A DNA stretch of 64,000 bases from CAZMGB01 sp964565775 (GTDB taxonomy: Bacteria > Chloroflexota > Dehalococcoidia > DSTF01 > JALHUB01): assembly GCA_964565775.1 (NCBI GenBank), contig CAZMGB010000007.1:1-64000 (forward strand), given 5' to 3'. A program made the position numbers and the translations under genes. How positions within the stretch are numbered: the stretch's first letter is position 1; each line of letters begins with the position of its first letter. This document shows positions 54,494-63,279 of this stretch, in pieces. The notes under the pieces are model-generated. The model searched no databases. It saw nothing but the letters and a program-made list of their open reading frames with translations, and was not told the DNA's origin.

Positions 54494-54530
54494 CCCTCAT
54501 CTCCCATGAGGGGCCAGCGGGCGCCCCGCC

Positions 54531-55037
54531 CTACGATGCCCTCACGCCAACCGTAGCGATGACCCGCACGAGGCCGTTCTCGCCGCTGCCGTTGCCGGCC
54601 GTGATGTCCAGCGTGTAGTTGTCCTGGGCGCCGCAGGGCACCGATAGCCCCGTAGTGGCGCCCTCGGTCTGTCCTTCTGAGATCGTCACAGTCGCCACCT
54701 CCGCGCCGTCCCGCATCACCCGGAAGGTGGTATTGACCGTGGGTGCCGTCTTGACCGTTGCCCGCAGCTCCTTGATGGTGCCCGCCGCGAAACCGTCGAT
54801 CAGGAAGTCGTGGACGCCGCTGCCCGGCGCCGGCAGGCTGCCGGAGACGGACAGGCTGGCGATAGGCAGGTCTATGACGCCGACAGTGCCCGTGTGATCG
54901 CCCTGGTCATGGCTCCGCGCGTGGTGCTGGTCAGCGGTGACGCCGACGAGACTTCCGTGGGAGACATCCAGGAGGTCCCCTTCCCGGTGCGTGTGGCCCG
55001 GGACGAGGGCGCCGGCCAGTCGAAGGGTGTCAGGCAT
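54531..55037 (-). CDS. Phage virion protein, fibre-like
   Basis: A 168-aa protein. Residues 14-48 (PGHTHREGDLLDVSH and ADQHHARSHDQGDHTGTVG) have the histidine-rich H-x-H and D-Q-H-H-A-R-x-H pattern found in phage tail-fibre collars. The C-terminal half is beta-rich (IKELRATVKTAPTVNTTFRV). It is a candidate fibre or head decoration protein. Confidence 0.6.
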   Translation of the reverse strand: MPDTLRLAGALVPGHTHREGDLLDVSHGSLVGVTADQHHARSHDQGDHTGTVGVIDLPIASLSVSGSLPAPGSGVHDFLIDGFAAGTIKELRATVKTAPTVNTTFRVMRDGAEVATVTISEGQTEGATTGLSVPCGAQDNYTLDITAGNGSGENGLVRVIATVGVRAS

Positions 55038-55047
55038 CGCCCGTTCC

Positions 55048-55446
55048 TCAGCTCGGCGTGGCGTAGACAGTCAGCGACAGGCTCGTCGCCGTCGCCGACA
55101 CGACCTTCAGGAACACGGTGGCCCCCCGCACCTCGACCTCCAGCGACGGCAGCGGGTTCGCCGCCAGCTCCGACGCGTCGAACTCCCGCTCCGCCCCCCG
55201 GAAGTACTTGTTCGCGGCGGCATTCCAGTGCAGGAGCTGCACCCTGAGGGCCGTAAGGCCCGTGCTCCCGCTCGTATCGACATCGAAGCGTACGCGGCGG
55301 TAGCCCGCGCAGTCCACTCCCTCGGAAGCCGACGCAGGGTCGTCCCCGTCGGGCGCCGTCAGCCCGCTGCGATGGAGGACAGCCTGCGCCTCCTCGTATA
55401 CAGGCGCCTTCGGCACGCCGCGGGTATCGATGCGTACGTCAACCAC
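55048..55446 (-). CDS. Phage virion protein, 132 aa
   Basis: A beta-rich protein (RVRFDVDTSGSTGLTALRVQ, then NKYFRGAEREFD and a last strand SLSLTVYATPS) ending 11 nt before the 168-aa fibre-like gene. Function unknown; likely structural by position. GTG start. A 217-bp gap with AAGGCTACGGCC-type repeats separates it from the capsid gene. Confidence 0.5.
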   Translation of the reverse strand: MVDVRIDTRGVPKAPVYEEAQAVLHRSGLTAPDGDDPASASEGVDCAGYRRVRFDVDTSGSTGLTALRVQLLHWNAAANKYFRGAEREFDASELAANPLPSLEVEVRGATVFLKVVSATATSLSLTVYATPS

Positions 55447-55663
55447 AGTGATGCTCTCTTCCGCCGCGCTGGAACGAGGGGTGCGGTCCGCCCGTCAGGG
55501 TTTCGTCCCGAGACTCAGCCCGAAGGGCGCCAACCCTCGCCGACGTGCCCCGCACCCCTCGCCCCGCGCTCCGCCGCCCTACGGCAAGCTCAGGATTAAG
55601 CCGTTCGACTCGGCTCACGACGAGGCCGTTCGCCTGAGCGTTCGGCTGAGCTCACGCCGAAGG

Positions 55664-56551
55664 CTACGGCCTCACACCGATGAGCTTGGCCAGCTTCAGG
55701 GTGTTGAACAACGCCAGCGAGACGTACCACTTGACGCGCGTGCGCGTGGCGTCCTTCGTCTCCAGGCTGCCTACGCGCTCCACCTGGAGGCCGCCCGGCC
55801 CGGTGAGACCGGCCAGCGACCCCTCGCCGAGCTGCATGGCGTAGATAGTGGAGCAGTCGCCGCTGGTGCCCACCGTCTGGTCGTCCGCGATGTAGTCGGA
55901 CAGCCCGACAGGGACGCCGTCGTAGAACTGGACCATCTGCCCGAACTCGTTCCGGTCCGTCTCCAGGAACGCGCCCGCCGTGCGGGCCAGGCTGTTCAGG
56001 GTACGACGGCTGCGCTTGCTCATGATGAGCAGGTCGGGCTTGCCGCCCTTGATCGTATCGATGAGCTCGTCCAGCTTGCTCAGCGTCAGCGTAGCGCCGT
56101 TGGCGCCCATGCTCAGCGTCTGGCCGCTCTCCGTCAGCACGTCGATGCCGTCGAACGACTTCGCGTCCACGCCGGTATCGCCGTTGACGAAGGTGTCCTC
56201 GAACTTCTGCTGCACGGCCTTCGCCTTGAGCTGAACGACGGCCGCCTCCAGGTCCTGGATGTTGCTGCGCGTGGAGATGAGGTAGTTGTCGATGTCAGCG
56301 TCGCCGCCCAGGATCTTGAGGAGAGCCGTCACCTGCGTGAAGGTGGGCGTGCTCTCCGTCCACGTGTCGCCCACGTCGAAGAACGACGCCGTTGCCGCCG
56401 CGTTCTCCCGGTTGTAGGTGAGGCCGTTCCCCACGATCTCGATGAACGGCAGCCGCTGGAGCACGGGACTGTCCTTGATCACCGTCTCGATGACGCCGGT
56501 GAGCAGGATGTCCTGTGAAAGCTTCGCCGCCTCCGCCAGTGTCAGTGCCAT
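55664..56551 (-). CDS. Phage major capsid protein (HK97-fold-like)
   Basis: A 295-aa protein with the layout of HK97-type capsid proteins lacking an N-terminal scaffold domain: MALTLAEAAKLSQDILLTGV, the spine helix QDLEAAVVQLKAKAVQQKFE, FVNGDTGVDAKSFDGI, PDLLIMSKRSRRTLNSLAR, VQFYDGVPVGLSDYI and a last VKWYVSLALFNTLKLAKLIG. Residues G-D, F-D-G-I and D-G-V-P-V are family markers. GGGAGG precedes the ATG, and the scaffold gene is directly upstream, as expected. Confidence 0.88.
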   Translation of the reverse strand: MALTLAEAAKLSQDILLTGVIETVIKDSPVLQRLPFIEIVGNGLTYNRENAAATASFFDVGDTWTESTPTFTQVTALLKILGGDADIDNYLISTRSNIQDLEAAVVQLKAKAVQQKFEDTFVNGDTGVDAKSFDGIDVLTESGQTLSMGANGATLTLSKLDELIDTIKGGKPDLLIMSKRSRRTLNSLARTAGAFLETDRNEFGQMVQFYDGVPVGLSDYIADDQTVGTSGDCSTIYAMQLGEGSLAGLTGPGGLQVERVGSLETKDATRTRVKWYVSLALFNTLKLAKLIGVRP

Positions 56552-56612
56552 CGGTTAGTTACCTCCCATCCCTGCGGGCCTCCGCCCTTCCTTACGGGCC
56601 TCCGCCCCCGCC

Positions 56613-57173
56613 TCAGGCGGGCCGGCTCAGCCCCATCCGAATCTTCTCCTGCGGGCTCAGCGCCGACAGGTCCGGCCCCGAGCGGACCGGCGACCCCGCC
56701 GGCACGCGCCCCGCCTGCGCCTCCGACTCCAGGTGGCTGCGCACCTCCAGCACCGTCCGCCGTGCCGCCTCCAGCGACGCCTCTACCTCTTCGATGCTCT
56801 CGCCTCTCACCAGATCGGCCGGCACCTCCGGGTTCGAGGCCAGGAGCAGCTCTCGATAGCGCTGGCCGGCGGCCGTGAGCGCCTGCCGCTGCTCCTCCAC
56901 CTGTCCCTCCAGGGCGACCACCTGCTGGTGCTTGGCCTCGGCCTCGGCCCGTGCGGCCGCCACCTCCTCATCGAGCTGGCGCTGGAGCGCGCGGTTCACC
57001 TCCTCCAGGTGAGCGGCGCGCGCCTCGGCGTCCGCCGCCTGCGACTGGAGGCGCTCGATCTCGGCCCCGGCGTCGGCCAGGCGGTCGTCGGTGTCTATCA
57101 GATCGTCCGCGTCGGCTGGGCTCAGCGGCTCGATTGAGCTCGCCGAAATCTCACCGAAGTCGTCGTCACTCAT
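56613..57173 (-). CDS. Phage scaffolding protein (coiled coil)
   Basis: A 186-aa acidic protein. Residues 35-110 are an unbroken coiled coil (AEIERLQSQAADAEARAAHL, then EEVNRALQRQLDEEVAAARA), followed by a helical end with SPQEKIRMGLSRPA. Size, coiled coil and place just before the capsid gene match a capsid-assembly scaffold. The start lies close to the divergent cargo promoter at 57218. Confidence 0.78.
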   Translation of the reverse strand: MSDDDFGEISASSIEPLSPADADDLIDTDDRLADAGAEIERLQSQAADAEARAAHLEEVNRALQRQLDEEVAAARAEAEAKHQQVVALEGQVEEQRQALTAAGQRYRELLLASNPEVPADLVRGESIEEVEASLEAARRTVLEVRSHLESEAQAGRVPAGSPVRSGPDLSALSPQEKIRMGLSRPA

Positions 57174-57217
57174 CGCATCACCCCATTTCGTCGTGACACC
57201 TCAGACTCGATGCATGC

Positions 57218-57246
57218 TTGACAGCAGGGAGAATAGAACATATATT
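57218..57246 (+). promoter_or_regulatory. Promoter of the radical SAM/TcmP cargo
   Basis: TTGACA (57218-57223), a 17-bp spacer, TATATT (57241-57246): a strong sigma70-type promoter facing away from the scaffold gene, about 130 bp before the cargo's first ATG. Confidence 0.8.
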
Positions 57247-57248
57247 CT
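57235..57248. promoter_or_regulatory. Operator copy 1 over the cargo promoter
   Basis: AGAACATATATTCT covers the -10 box. It is near-palindromic (GAAC-N4-ATTC), like a LexA box (GAAC-N4-GTTC) with one changed base. The same 14 bases occur at 63728 on the other strand. Confidence 0.65.
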
Positions 57249-57373
57249 TCTACGACAAGACGCCAATGTCACTGGCGCGACTGGCTGGAGGACTGAGCCT
57301 TCGGGAGAAGAGGGGTGGCCGGTTGCCGCTTTGTGGTATAGTTTCGCCGACAAAAGGCCGGAGGACTGATGGT

Positions 57374-58288
57374 ATGAAGGTGGTGGCGCGGGAGCGCAAG
57401 TCCCACTTCATACACCTTAACGACACCGCGAAGCCAGGGATCGTGTGCGGGCCGTTTCACGCTATCAGCTACTACATTGGCTGCCCCTACAAGTGTTCCT
57501 ACTGCTACCTGCAGGGGACGTTCAGGGGAAAAGTGGACCCGGTCGTCTACACGAATCGGGAGAAGCTGCTCGTAGAGCTCGAAGAGTGGCTAGCCCAGCC
57601 CGGAGAGCTACGACTGAACGCCGGAGAGCTGGAGGACTCGCTGGCCCTCGACGGGCGCATCCCCCTAGTCGACGACCTCGTACCGCGTTTCGCCGCACAG
57701 CGCCGCCACAAGCTGCTACTGGTCACGAAGTCGACCAACGTGCGTAACCTGCTGAAGCACGACTCCAAGGGCCAGGTGATCGTGGCTTTCTCCGTAAACG
57801 CGCCCTCGGTCTGGGAGCGGTACGAACTGGAAACGCCGCATCCGCTACGACGCGCTGAGGCCGCGAAGAGAGTCAAGGATGCCGGCTACTACGTCACCCT
57901 GCGACTCGACCCCATGATTCCCGTGGACACATGGCCCGAGGAGTACCCCGCCTTCATCGACGCCGTGTACGGCATCTTCAGTCCGCGCCAGTGGACTCTC
58001 GGCAGCTTGCGGTACTTCCCCGGCCTGCCCAGTTGGACGCGCAAGGTAGGCAGGGACACGTCGATTTACGCTTTCGAGACCGAGAGGTCCGCGGAAGACG
58101 GTCGCAAGCGGATTGCCCTGGAGACTCGTGCCGCGATGTACCGCACCGCTATCGACGCGATCCGCCGCCACGACATGGATGTGCTGATACGCCCTTGTAA
58201 GGAGACGGCGGGCCTCTACGAACGGTTAGGAATGAACCGGAACGGCTGCTGTTACTCCCAGGCAATGAGAAGAAATGGCTCCCGCTAA
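57374..58288 (+). CDS. Radical SAM protein (SPL/COG1533-like) in phage cargo
   Basis: A 304-aa protein with the radical SAM motif C-x3-C-x2-C in YYIGCPYKCSYCYLQGTF (about residues 36-53). LRLDPMIPV and IDAVYGIFSPRQWTLGSLRY-like strands follow, then a C-terminal cysteine region with RPCKETAGLYERLGMNRNGC then C. The overall plan resembles spore photoproduct lyase-like COG1533 proteins. Substrate unknown. The ATG at 57374 starts just before the conserved part. Its end overlaps TcmP by 14 nt, so the two proteins are made together. Confidence 0.8.
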   Translation: MKVVARERKSHFIHLNDTAKPGIVCGPFHAISYYIGCPYKCSYCYLQGTFRGKVDPVVYTNREKLLVELEEWLAQPGELRLNAGELEDSLALDGRIPLVDDLVPRFAAQRRHKLLLVTKSTNVRNLLKHDSKGQVIVAFSVNAPSVWERYELETPHPLRRAEAAKRVKDAGYYVTLRLDPMIPVDTWPEEYPAFIDAVYGIFSPRQWTLGSLRYFPGLPSWTRKVGRDTSIYAFETERSAEDGRKRIALETRAAMYRTAIDAIRRHDMDVLIRPCKETAGLYERLGMNRNGCCYSQAMRRNGSR

Positions 58289-59108
58289 GGCCGCGATACC
58301 CCGGCCCATCGGCCGCTGGACAGCGATCAAACTGGAGCAACTGGAAGCATATCTCAGAGCGTACGCCCGAGCTACGACTCGGGCACGCGAGCGCTACTAC
58401 ATCGATGGCTTTGCGGGATGCGGCGACTGCGTCCTACGTGGAGCGGGCATCGCTGTGGAGGGTTCCGCATGGCGAGCGCTGCGAGTGCAACCCCCGTTCA
58501 CCCGCTGCTTCCTTGTTGAGCTCGACTCCACGCTTGCAGAGTACCTCCGTGACCGAATGGCTCCGTATCCCCACGTTCAAGTGTTTCAGGGCGACTGCAA
58601 CACGGTCATCCCTAGTCAGGTGCTGCCACGTGTTCCACGCGGAGCGCCCTCACTGTGCTTTCTGGATCCGACCGGACCTCAGGTACGCTGGGAGACCGTT
58701 CGCGCTCTGGCGCACCACCGCGCGGGCGCAAGAAAGATGGAGCTCCTTATTCTCTATCCCTTCGACATGTTCATAGACCGCTGGCTCACCCTTCCCGCTT
58801 TGGAGCCTACGCTGAACGCATTCTATGGTGAGCAAGACTGGAAGAACGAGTTGAAAGAGAGCCAGCGGCTGGGTGAGCAGCGACCTGAGCGCCGCAAGCG
58901 ATTCGTCTCCTATTACTTGCGGCGGTTGGGGAGCCTAGGCTATCGCTTCGCAGAGGCGCACGGACCGCTGTACTCAGGGCACCGTGCCTTGTATCACTTC
59001 GTCTTCGCCACTGATCACCCTGTCGGGCACAAGATCATGAGCGACGTGTGGACACGGGCTCGGCCCATCCCGGGAGAACTAGGATACCAGCCACGCTTAG
59101 GACGATAG
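58275..59108 (+). CDS. Three-Cys-motif partner protein TcmP-like
   Basis: A 277-aa protein. YIDGFAGCGDC near residue 42, the acidic FLVELDST, the FQGDCNTVI strand and LCFLDPTGPQVRWETVRAL are the methyltransferase-like core of TcmP. TcmP genes are known as partners of a three-cysteine radical SAM-like protein in phages and mobile elements; activity unproven. The ending GYQPRLGR is basic. Overlapping translation with the radical SAM gene fits a partnership, though the partner here is SPL-like rather than Gp37/Gp68-like. Confidence 0.78.
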   Translation: MAPAKAAIPRPIGRWTAIKLEQLEAYLRAYARATTRARERYYIDGFAGCGDCVLRGAGIAVEGSAWRALRVQPPFTRCFLVELDSTLAEYLRDRMAPYPHVQVFQGDCNTVIPSQVLPRVPRGAPSLCFLDPTGPQVRWETVRALAHHRAGARKMELLILYPFDMFIDRWLTLPALEPTLNAFYGEQDWKNELKESQRLGEQRPERRKRFVSYYLRRLGSLGYRFAEAHGPLYSGHRALYHFVFATDHPVGHKIMSDVWTRARPIPGELGYQPRLGR

Positions 59109-59182
59109 CCCAAGCCCAGCCGCGCCGCCACGCGCGCCGGACGAAGATGACACCTAGGGGCGCACTACGAACAGCGCGCTCT

Positions 59183-60553
59183 CTACTCCCGGCCCACGGC
59201 ATTCCGAGGCGACGCCCCGTCCCCCGAAAGCTGCTCCTCCTCCTCCAGCCAGCGACGGAACTCTCCCTCCACATCCTCCACCCCCAGCTCATCGGCCGCC
59301 CGACGCCGGCTGTGGATGCCCGCCGCCACCAGCACCTGCTCGTCCGCCACCAGCCGGCTCCGGTCCTGCGGCAGCACCGGCCCCCAGATGATCCGCGATC
59401 GGTAGGGCGCATGCGACACGCCCGTCTGCTGCTCCAGCAGGCGCAGGATCAGCTCGTTGCGGCGCTTGTAGGCTGCCGTTCGGATCAGCCGCTTGCGCTG
59501 CACCTTCTTGTACAGCGGGTCCATCTCCACGTTTAGCGCCACCCCCGAGAGGTTCTGCCGGTTCTCTCCGAAGGCGCTGCGCGGCGACTCGCCCAGGTCG
59601 TGCAGCGTCCGGTAGATCAGATCGACGAAGTCGACGTGCAGCTTGACGCCGCCGCCCTGGAGCAGGTCGAGCAGGTACGCCCGGGCGCGCTCCGGCAGCT
59701 CCCACACCGCCCCCGGCTGCACAGCGATGTCCTGCGACTCGCTAACGTTCTCCAGCACCGCGATCGGGTTGCCCGAGAGCTCGAGGATCATCGAGAGCTG
59801 CGAGAGCGCCCGGTTCAGCTCCCGCACCGACTCCTTGATCGCAGGCAGGTCAGACACACCCCAGAACCGCTTCGGCTCCCTCAGGTTCGGGTAGACGACG
59901 AAGGGGATGAAGCCGTAGGGGTTCGCCTTAGCCTCGATGCGCTCGTTCTCCAGCCAGATCTCGAGCTCCTCCGCCGTCCACACCTCCACCACATCAACCC
60001 AGGCCTGACGGTTGCTGGACGCGGCGCGGCCCTGCAGCCCGGGCCGGACGCCGTACAGCATCTCTGCTTCCTCCGCCAGCAGCCGGTAGCGGCTGGCGAC
60101 GCGCCAGATACGCGATACGTCGTCGCCCAGCCACCAGACGAACAGCCCCTGCACGTCCGGCGCCGACACCCGCACGCGCCGCTCCGCCGTGTCCCACGTC
60201 ACCTTGAAGGCGCCATCGCCCAGGATCGCCGCGTCAATCTCCGTGTCGAAGTCGAGCTGGGCGAGCTGATTCGCCTCGTACACATCGTGCAGCGCCTGCT
60301 CCGACCGGCGCGCCCGCTCCGCCGCCTCCGGCGTCGCATCGACGGGGTCGACCGCGAAGTTCATCCCCGACATCAGGTAGGACGTACTCTTGTCCACGAT
60401 CGTCTTCGCGTAGTTGAAGGTGAGCCGTCGTTCGCGGCGCCTGCCCACCCCCACCCACTGCTCGCCCTGATAGAAGCCGAGGTTATCGCTGTAGGCCCGC
60501 AGTCGGTCCATGTCCATGCGGGCGATCTGCTGTGGAACCGTCAGTCCGTTCAT
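59183..60553 (-). CDS. Phage portal protein (SPP1 gp6-like)
   Basis: A 456-aa protein. Family-like stretches are YSDNLGFYQGEQWVGVGRRR, LTFNYAKTIVDKSTSYLMSG, the D-I-Q-G-L/D-V-Q-G-L strand, PFVVYPNLREPKRFWGVSDL then IKESVRELNRALSQLS, and SGVALNVEMDPLYKKVQRKR. The portal is the DNA entry ring in the capsid vertex. GAGGAGAAG precedes the ATG at 60553. The terminase is upstream and the scaffold and capsid downstream, the standard order, except for the cargo between. Confidence 0.87.
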   Translation of the reverse strand: MNGLTVPQQIARMDMDRLRAYSDNLGFYQGEQWVGVGRRRERRLTFNYAKTIVDKSTSYLMSGMNFAVDPVDATPEAAERARRSEQALHDVYEANQLAQLDFDTEIDAAILGDGAFKVTWDTAERRVRVSAPDVQGLFVWWLGDDVSRIWRVASRYRLLAEEAEMLYGVRPGLQGRAASSNRQAWVDVVEVWTAEELEIWLENERIEAKANPYGFIPFVVYPNLREPKRFWGVSDLPAIKESVRELNRALSQLSMILELSGNPIAVLENVSESQDIAVQPGAVWELPERARAYLLDLLQGGGVKLHVDFVDLIYRTLHDLGESPRSAFGENRQNLSGVALNVEMDPLYKKVQRKRLIRTAAYKRRNELILRLLEQQTGVSHAPYRSRIIWGPVLPQDRSRLVADEQVLVAAGIHSRRRAADELGVEDVEGEFRRWLEEEEQLSGDGASPRNAVGRE

Positions 60554-60611
60554 CGTCGTTCTTCTCCTCTGCGGGCCTTCGCCCCTAGGCCGGCAGGCGG
60601 CCATCTCGCCG

Positions 60612-61040
60612 TCAGAACGAGGCCTCAGACCGAAGCCCCATCGTTGCGCTCCCTACGGGCGCCCGCCTGCGCCGTCCCTTCGCCAGGATGCGGAATACCG
60701 TCCGCCGCGACAGCCCGAACCGACCCGCCAGCTCGTCCACCGGCACCCGTCCGCCTGAGGCGGACTGCAGCTCGGCGATCCGCCGGTCACGGTCCCGATT
60801 GAGCAGGCCGCGCAGGCCGCCCGGCTCATCGTAGCGGCAGCGGGGCAGCGGGCACTCCAGGCAGCGGGGCGCCGCCTCGCAGCCCGTGTCCTCATAGTGG
60901 ATGTTCTCGGGCAGGGCATCGTCCCTCACCCGCCTGATAGGGATGACCAGCGATGCCACACGACCCCCGTCGACGCTGCCTGTCGGCCCGCTCCACATCG
61001 CCTCGGCCGCCGAGATCGAACCGAAACTCTCCATCTTCAC
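60612..61040 (-). CDS. Cys-cluster/HTH protein between terminase and portal
   Basis: A 142-aa protein. Residues 54-70 hold C-x5-C-x2-C-x4-C (CEAAPRCLECPLPRC), a likely zinc site, followed by the helix GLRGLLNRDRDRRIAELQ and a helix-turn-helix VDELAGRFGLSRRTVFRILA near residues 98-120. The GTG start overlaps the terminase stop (GTGA). Such position is normal for small terminase or DNA-recognition proteins, so it may help DNA selection for packaging or act as a regulator. Confidence 0.65.
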   Translation of the reverse strand: MKMESFGSISAAEAMWSGPTGSVDGGRVASLVIPIRRVRDDALPENIHYEDTGCEAAPRCLECPLPRCRYDEPGGLRGLLNRDRDRRIAELQSASGGRVPVDELAGRFGLSRRTVFRILAKGRRRRAPVGSATMGLRSEASF

Positions 61041-62464
61041 AACTCCTCGCGCACACGTCCTCGAGCGGTCCTCGGCCGCGCGCCCGACGCCGCCTCGACC
61101 GCCAGCGCCAGGCTCATCAGATAGTCGTCGTGTCCCTCCGAAGGGTCGACGAAGAAGTTGAGCGTCTGGTTGGCGCGATAGGCCACCCGCGCCAGCTCCA
61201 TCTCCCGCCAGAACTGCCGGTACTCCGGCGACCCGTCGCCGGCGTACATCTTCAGCCGCCCGCCGTTGACCGCCGCCAGGACGTTGTAGCCCAGCCGCGA
61301 CTTGCTCTCGCTCGTGAACCTGACCGGCGCCACCGCGTCCGAGCCCAGTGCCGAGACGAGCAGACGCGCCATCGTCTCCCCCAGACCCGTCGCGTCGACG
61401 GCGACCCGCCTCACCCGCCAGACGCCCCGCAGCAGGTCGACCAGCGCCGCGAAGAGCCGGTCGTGGGCGTCGCCCACCCAGGCGCGATGCTCCACGACCT
61501 CCAGCCGCGGCTCCTGCACCAGCGCATCGGACGCCGGATACAGCACGCGAGCAATGGCCAGCACCGTCGCGTCCCGCCCTGCGCCAGCGTCCCGTTCCGA
61601 ACCACCGGTGGCCAGCTCTTGCCCGCCGAGGTCCAGCCCTGCCACGTACGCCTCGCCCGACCGCGGCGCCGACCGGCGTGCGTGCTCGCCCTGGAGCTGT
61701 GCCCTCTGGCTGGCGCTGAAGAGGCGCCCGCCGCCGGCGATGGTCCGCAAGCAGTACTGCGTCAGGAAGAGGGGATGGTCTTGGCCCAGCCGCTGCCGCT
61801 CCGCCTCGACGTAGCGGCCGTAGGCAGGGTTGTGCTCCGCCACGACCTGCCAGTCGTACTCGAAGTGGCGCCGGACGCCGTCCCGACGCTCCAGCTCCAG
61901 GTTAGCCTGCTTCACCTGCTCGAGCAGCGTCCGGTCGTCCCAGGCCGTGCCGTAGTGGACGGTCGTCGCGTTGGCGGTGGCGGCCATCGGCCGGAACTCC
62001 CTGTCGAACTTCTCCTTGTCCACGTCCTGGCTCTCGTCCACTTCGAGCAGGATCTGCGCGGTGTGGCCGACGACGTTGCTGCCCGGCTCCGCCGAGAGGA
62101 AGATCTGCCGCGCCCGACCCAGCCGTATCGCCCGGCCCTCCTCGCGAGCGCACCAGGGGCCGAGACCCGCCTGCTGGAGCCGAGACCAGAGCCGGCGCAT
62201 GCTCACCAGGGCCTGCGGGCTGAAAGTGGGCGCGCACTTGACGGCGTCGGCGTCGACCGGCATGTGCGTGGCCAGAAGCAGCACCTCCAGTTGGGCGGAG
62301 AGCTCGTTCTTGCCGCCCTGTCGCGCTATCTCCACCGAGATCGTCAGCCCCCGCCGGTTGAACACGCTCTCCAGGATCGCCCGTCCCGCCTCCACCTGAT
62401 ACGGCCGCAGCCGCTTGCCCGCCTGAGGCGGGCCGCCCAGCCGGGGAAGGTCTCTGCCGGCCAC
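61037..62464 (-). CDS. Phage terminase large subunit
   Basis: A 475-aa packaging motor. The ATPase half shows RPYQVEAGRAILESVFNRRG, VEIARQGGKNE as the Walker A-like loop, and ILLEVDESQDV as Walker B. The nuclease half has YVAGLDLGGQE with its aspartate, VAVDATGLGE and DDYLMSLALAVEAA. It cuts and pumps DNA into the prohead. A GTG start is used. Confidence 0.88.
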   Translation of the reverse strand: MAGRDLPRLGGPPQAGKRLRPYQVEAGRAILESVFNRRGLTISVEIARQGGKNELSAQLEVLLLATHMPVDADAVKCAPTFSPQALVSMRRLWSRLQQAGLGPWCAREEGRAIRLGRARQIFLSAEPGSNVVGHTAQILLEVDESQDVDKEKFDREFRPMAATANATTVHYGTAWDDRTLLEQVKQANLELERRDGVRRHFEYDWQVVAEHNPAYGRYVEAERQRLGQDHPLFLTQYCLRTIAGGGRLFSASQRAQLQGEHARRSAPRSGEAYVAGLDLGGQELATGGSERDAGAGRDATVLAIARVLYPASDALVQEPRLEVVEHRAWVGDAHDRLFAALVDLLRGVWRVRRVAVDATGLGETMARLLVSALGSDAVAPVRFTSESKSRLGYNVLAAVNGGRLKMYAGDGSPEYRQFWREMELARVAYRANQTLNFFVDPSEGHDDYLMSLALAVEAASGARPRTARGRVREEL

Positions 62465-62466
62465 CG

Positions 62467-62745
62467 CTATCCCATCAGGCGAAGGATGAACTGAGCGGCC
62501 GCCGCACCGACGATGAGGAAGATGAGGCCGTTCACGCGGCCCTTCAGCTCGTTGAGCTGCTGCTCCAGGTTAGCCATGCGCTCCTCCATCACCGCAAGGA
62601 ACGCCTCCGTGCGAGAGGGCCGGCGGCGCGCCCGCACCCCCGCCGGTCTCGGCCGCCGCCGCGGCTTGGGCGTCGCGCCCGCCTGTCCCGTGGGCTGGTC
62701 CGGCTCCACGCTGGGCAGGGCCTTGGACGTCTCAGGCAACGTCAC
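62467..62745 (-). CDS. Small phage protein with coiled coil and C-terminal membrane helix
   Basis: A 92-aa protein: basic, proline-rich N-terminus, coiled coil (FLAVMEERMANLEQQLNELK) and one hydrophobic end helix (GLIFLIVGAAAAQFILRLMG). This resembles XhlA-type haemolysin/holin helpers. Here it lies between small genes and the large terminase. Its start overlaps the end of the upstream gene by 14 nt. Confidence 0.65.
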   Translation of the reverse strand: MTLPETSKALPSVEPDQPTGQAGATPKPRRRPRPAGVRARRRPSRTEAFLAVMEERMANLEQQLNELKGRVNGLIFLIVGAAAAQFILRLMG

Positions 62746-63133
62746 CGAACACCTCCGGGCACACCGGCCCCCCGATGTCGCGCAGGACCCCCCTGACGCT
62801 CTCAGCGAGGTCCTCCTTGTCCTTCGACGAAAGGCGGAACCTGGCAGACACCGCCCGTACCAGCAACTCGATCCCTTTCAGCATCAGGGTTACGTCCTCC
62901 GGTCGCTCCTCCAGCGCCGAGCGCAGCTTCAAGCGCAGAACGGCGATCTCTTCGTCCAGCCCACTCATCTCCTGCGCCGACGGCAGGTCCTGGGCCTCGG
63001 CCTCCGTCAGCGCCCGATCGTAGAAGCTCCGCGCGAGCCGTCGGCCGCTCCTGCGACCGGCCGGGCCGGCACGGGCCGAGCCGCCGTTCTTGCCGGCACC
63101 GCGCAGGGCACCTTTCGTCTTACCTGCGGCCAC
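62732..63133 (-). CDS. Small phage protein, possible small terminase subunit
   Basis: A 133-aa protein. A long basic start (RAGPAGRRSGRRLARSFYDR) is followed by helices ALTEAEAQDL and MSGLDEEIAVLRLKLRSALE. Helical content and proximity to the large terminase suggest the small subunit, but no helix-turn-helix is seen. A GTG start is preceded by GAGGAGAGG in the preceding small gene. Confidence 0.55.
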   Translation of the reverse strand: MAAGKTKGALRGAGKNGGSARAGPAGRRSGRRLARSFYDRALTEAEAQDLPSAQEMSGLDEEIAVLRLKLRSALEERPEDVTLMLKGIELLVRAVSARFRLSSKDKEDLAESVRGVLRDIGGPVCPEVFGDVA

Positions 63134-63278
63134 CGCTCGGCCTCTCCTCCAGCACCTCCAGCAGTCCCATGAGGGTCTCGGGGGGCAGCTTGGCCGCCGC
63201 CTCCGAGACCCCCAGCAGGAGGAGAACAGCCACCAGGGACCACCGCTGCTGCTCGACGGCCAGAGCCAGAGCCGACAC
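63120..63278 (-). CDS. Small phage membrane protein, 52 aa
   Basis: An open frame of 52 residues. GTG start at 63278 follows GAGGGGGAGGAC across the upstream stop, and the end overlaps the next gene by 14 nt. The sequence has a hydrophobic core (WSLVAVLLLLGVSEAAA) and a helical acidic tail (TLMGLLEVLEERPS). No family recognised. Confidence 0.55.
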   Translation of the reverse strand: MSALALAVEQQRWSLVAVLLLLGVSEAAAKLPPETLMGLLEVLEERPSGGRR

Positions 63279-63279
63279 C

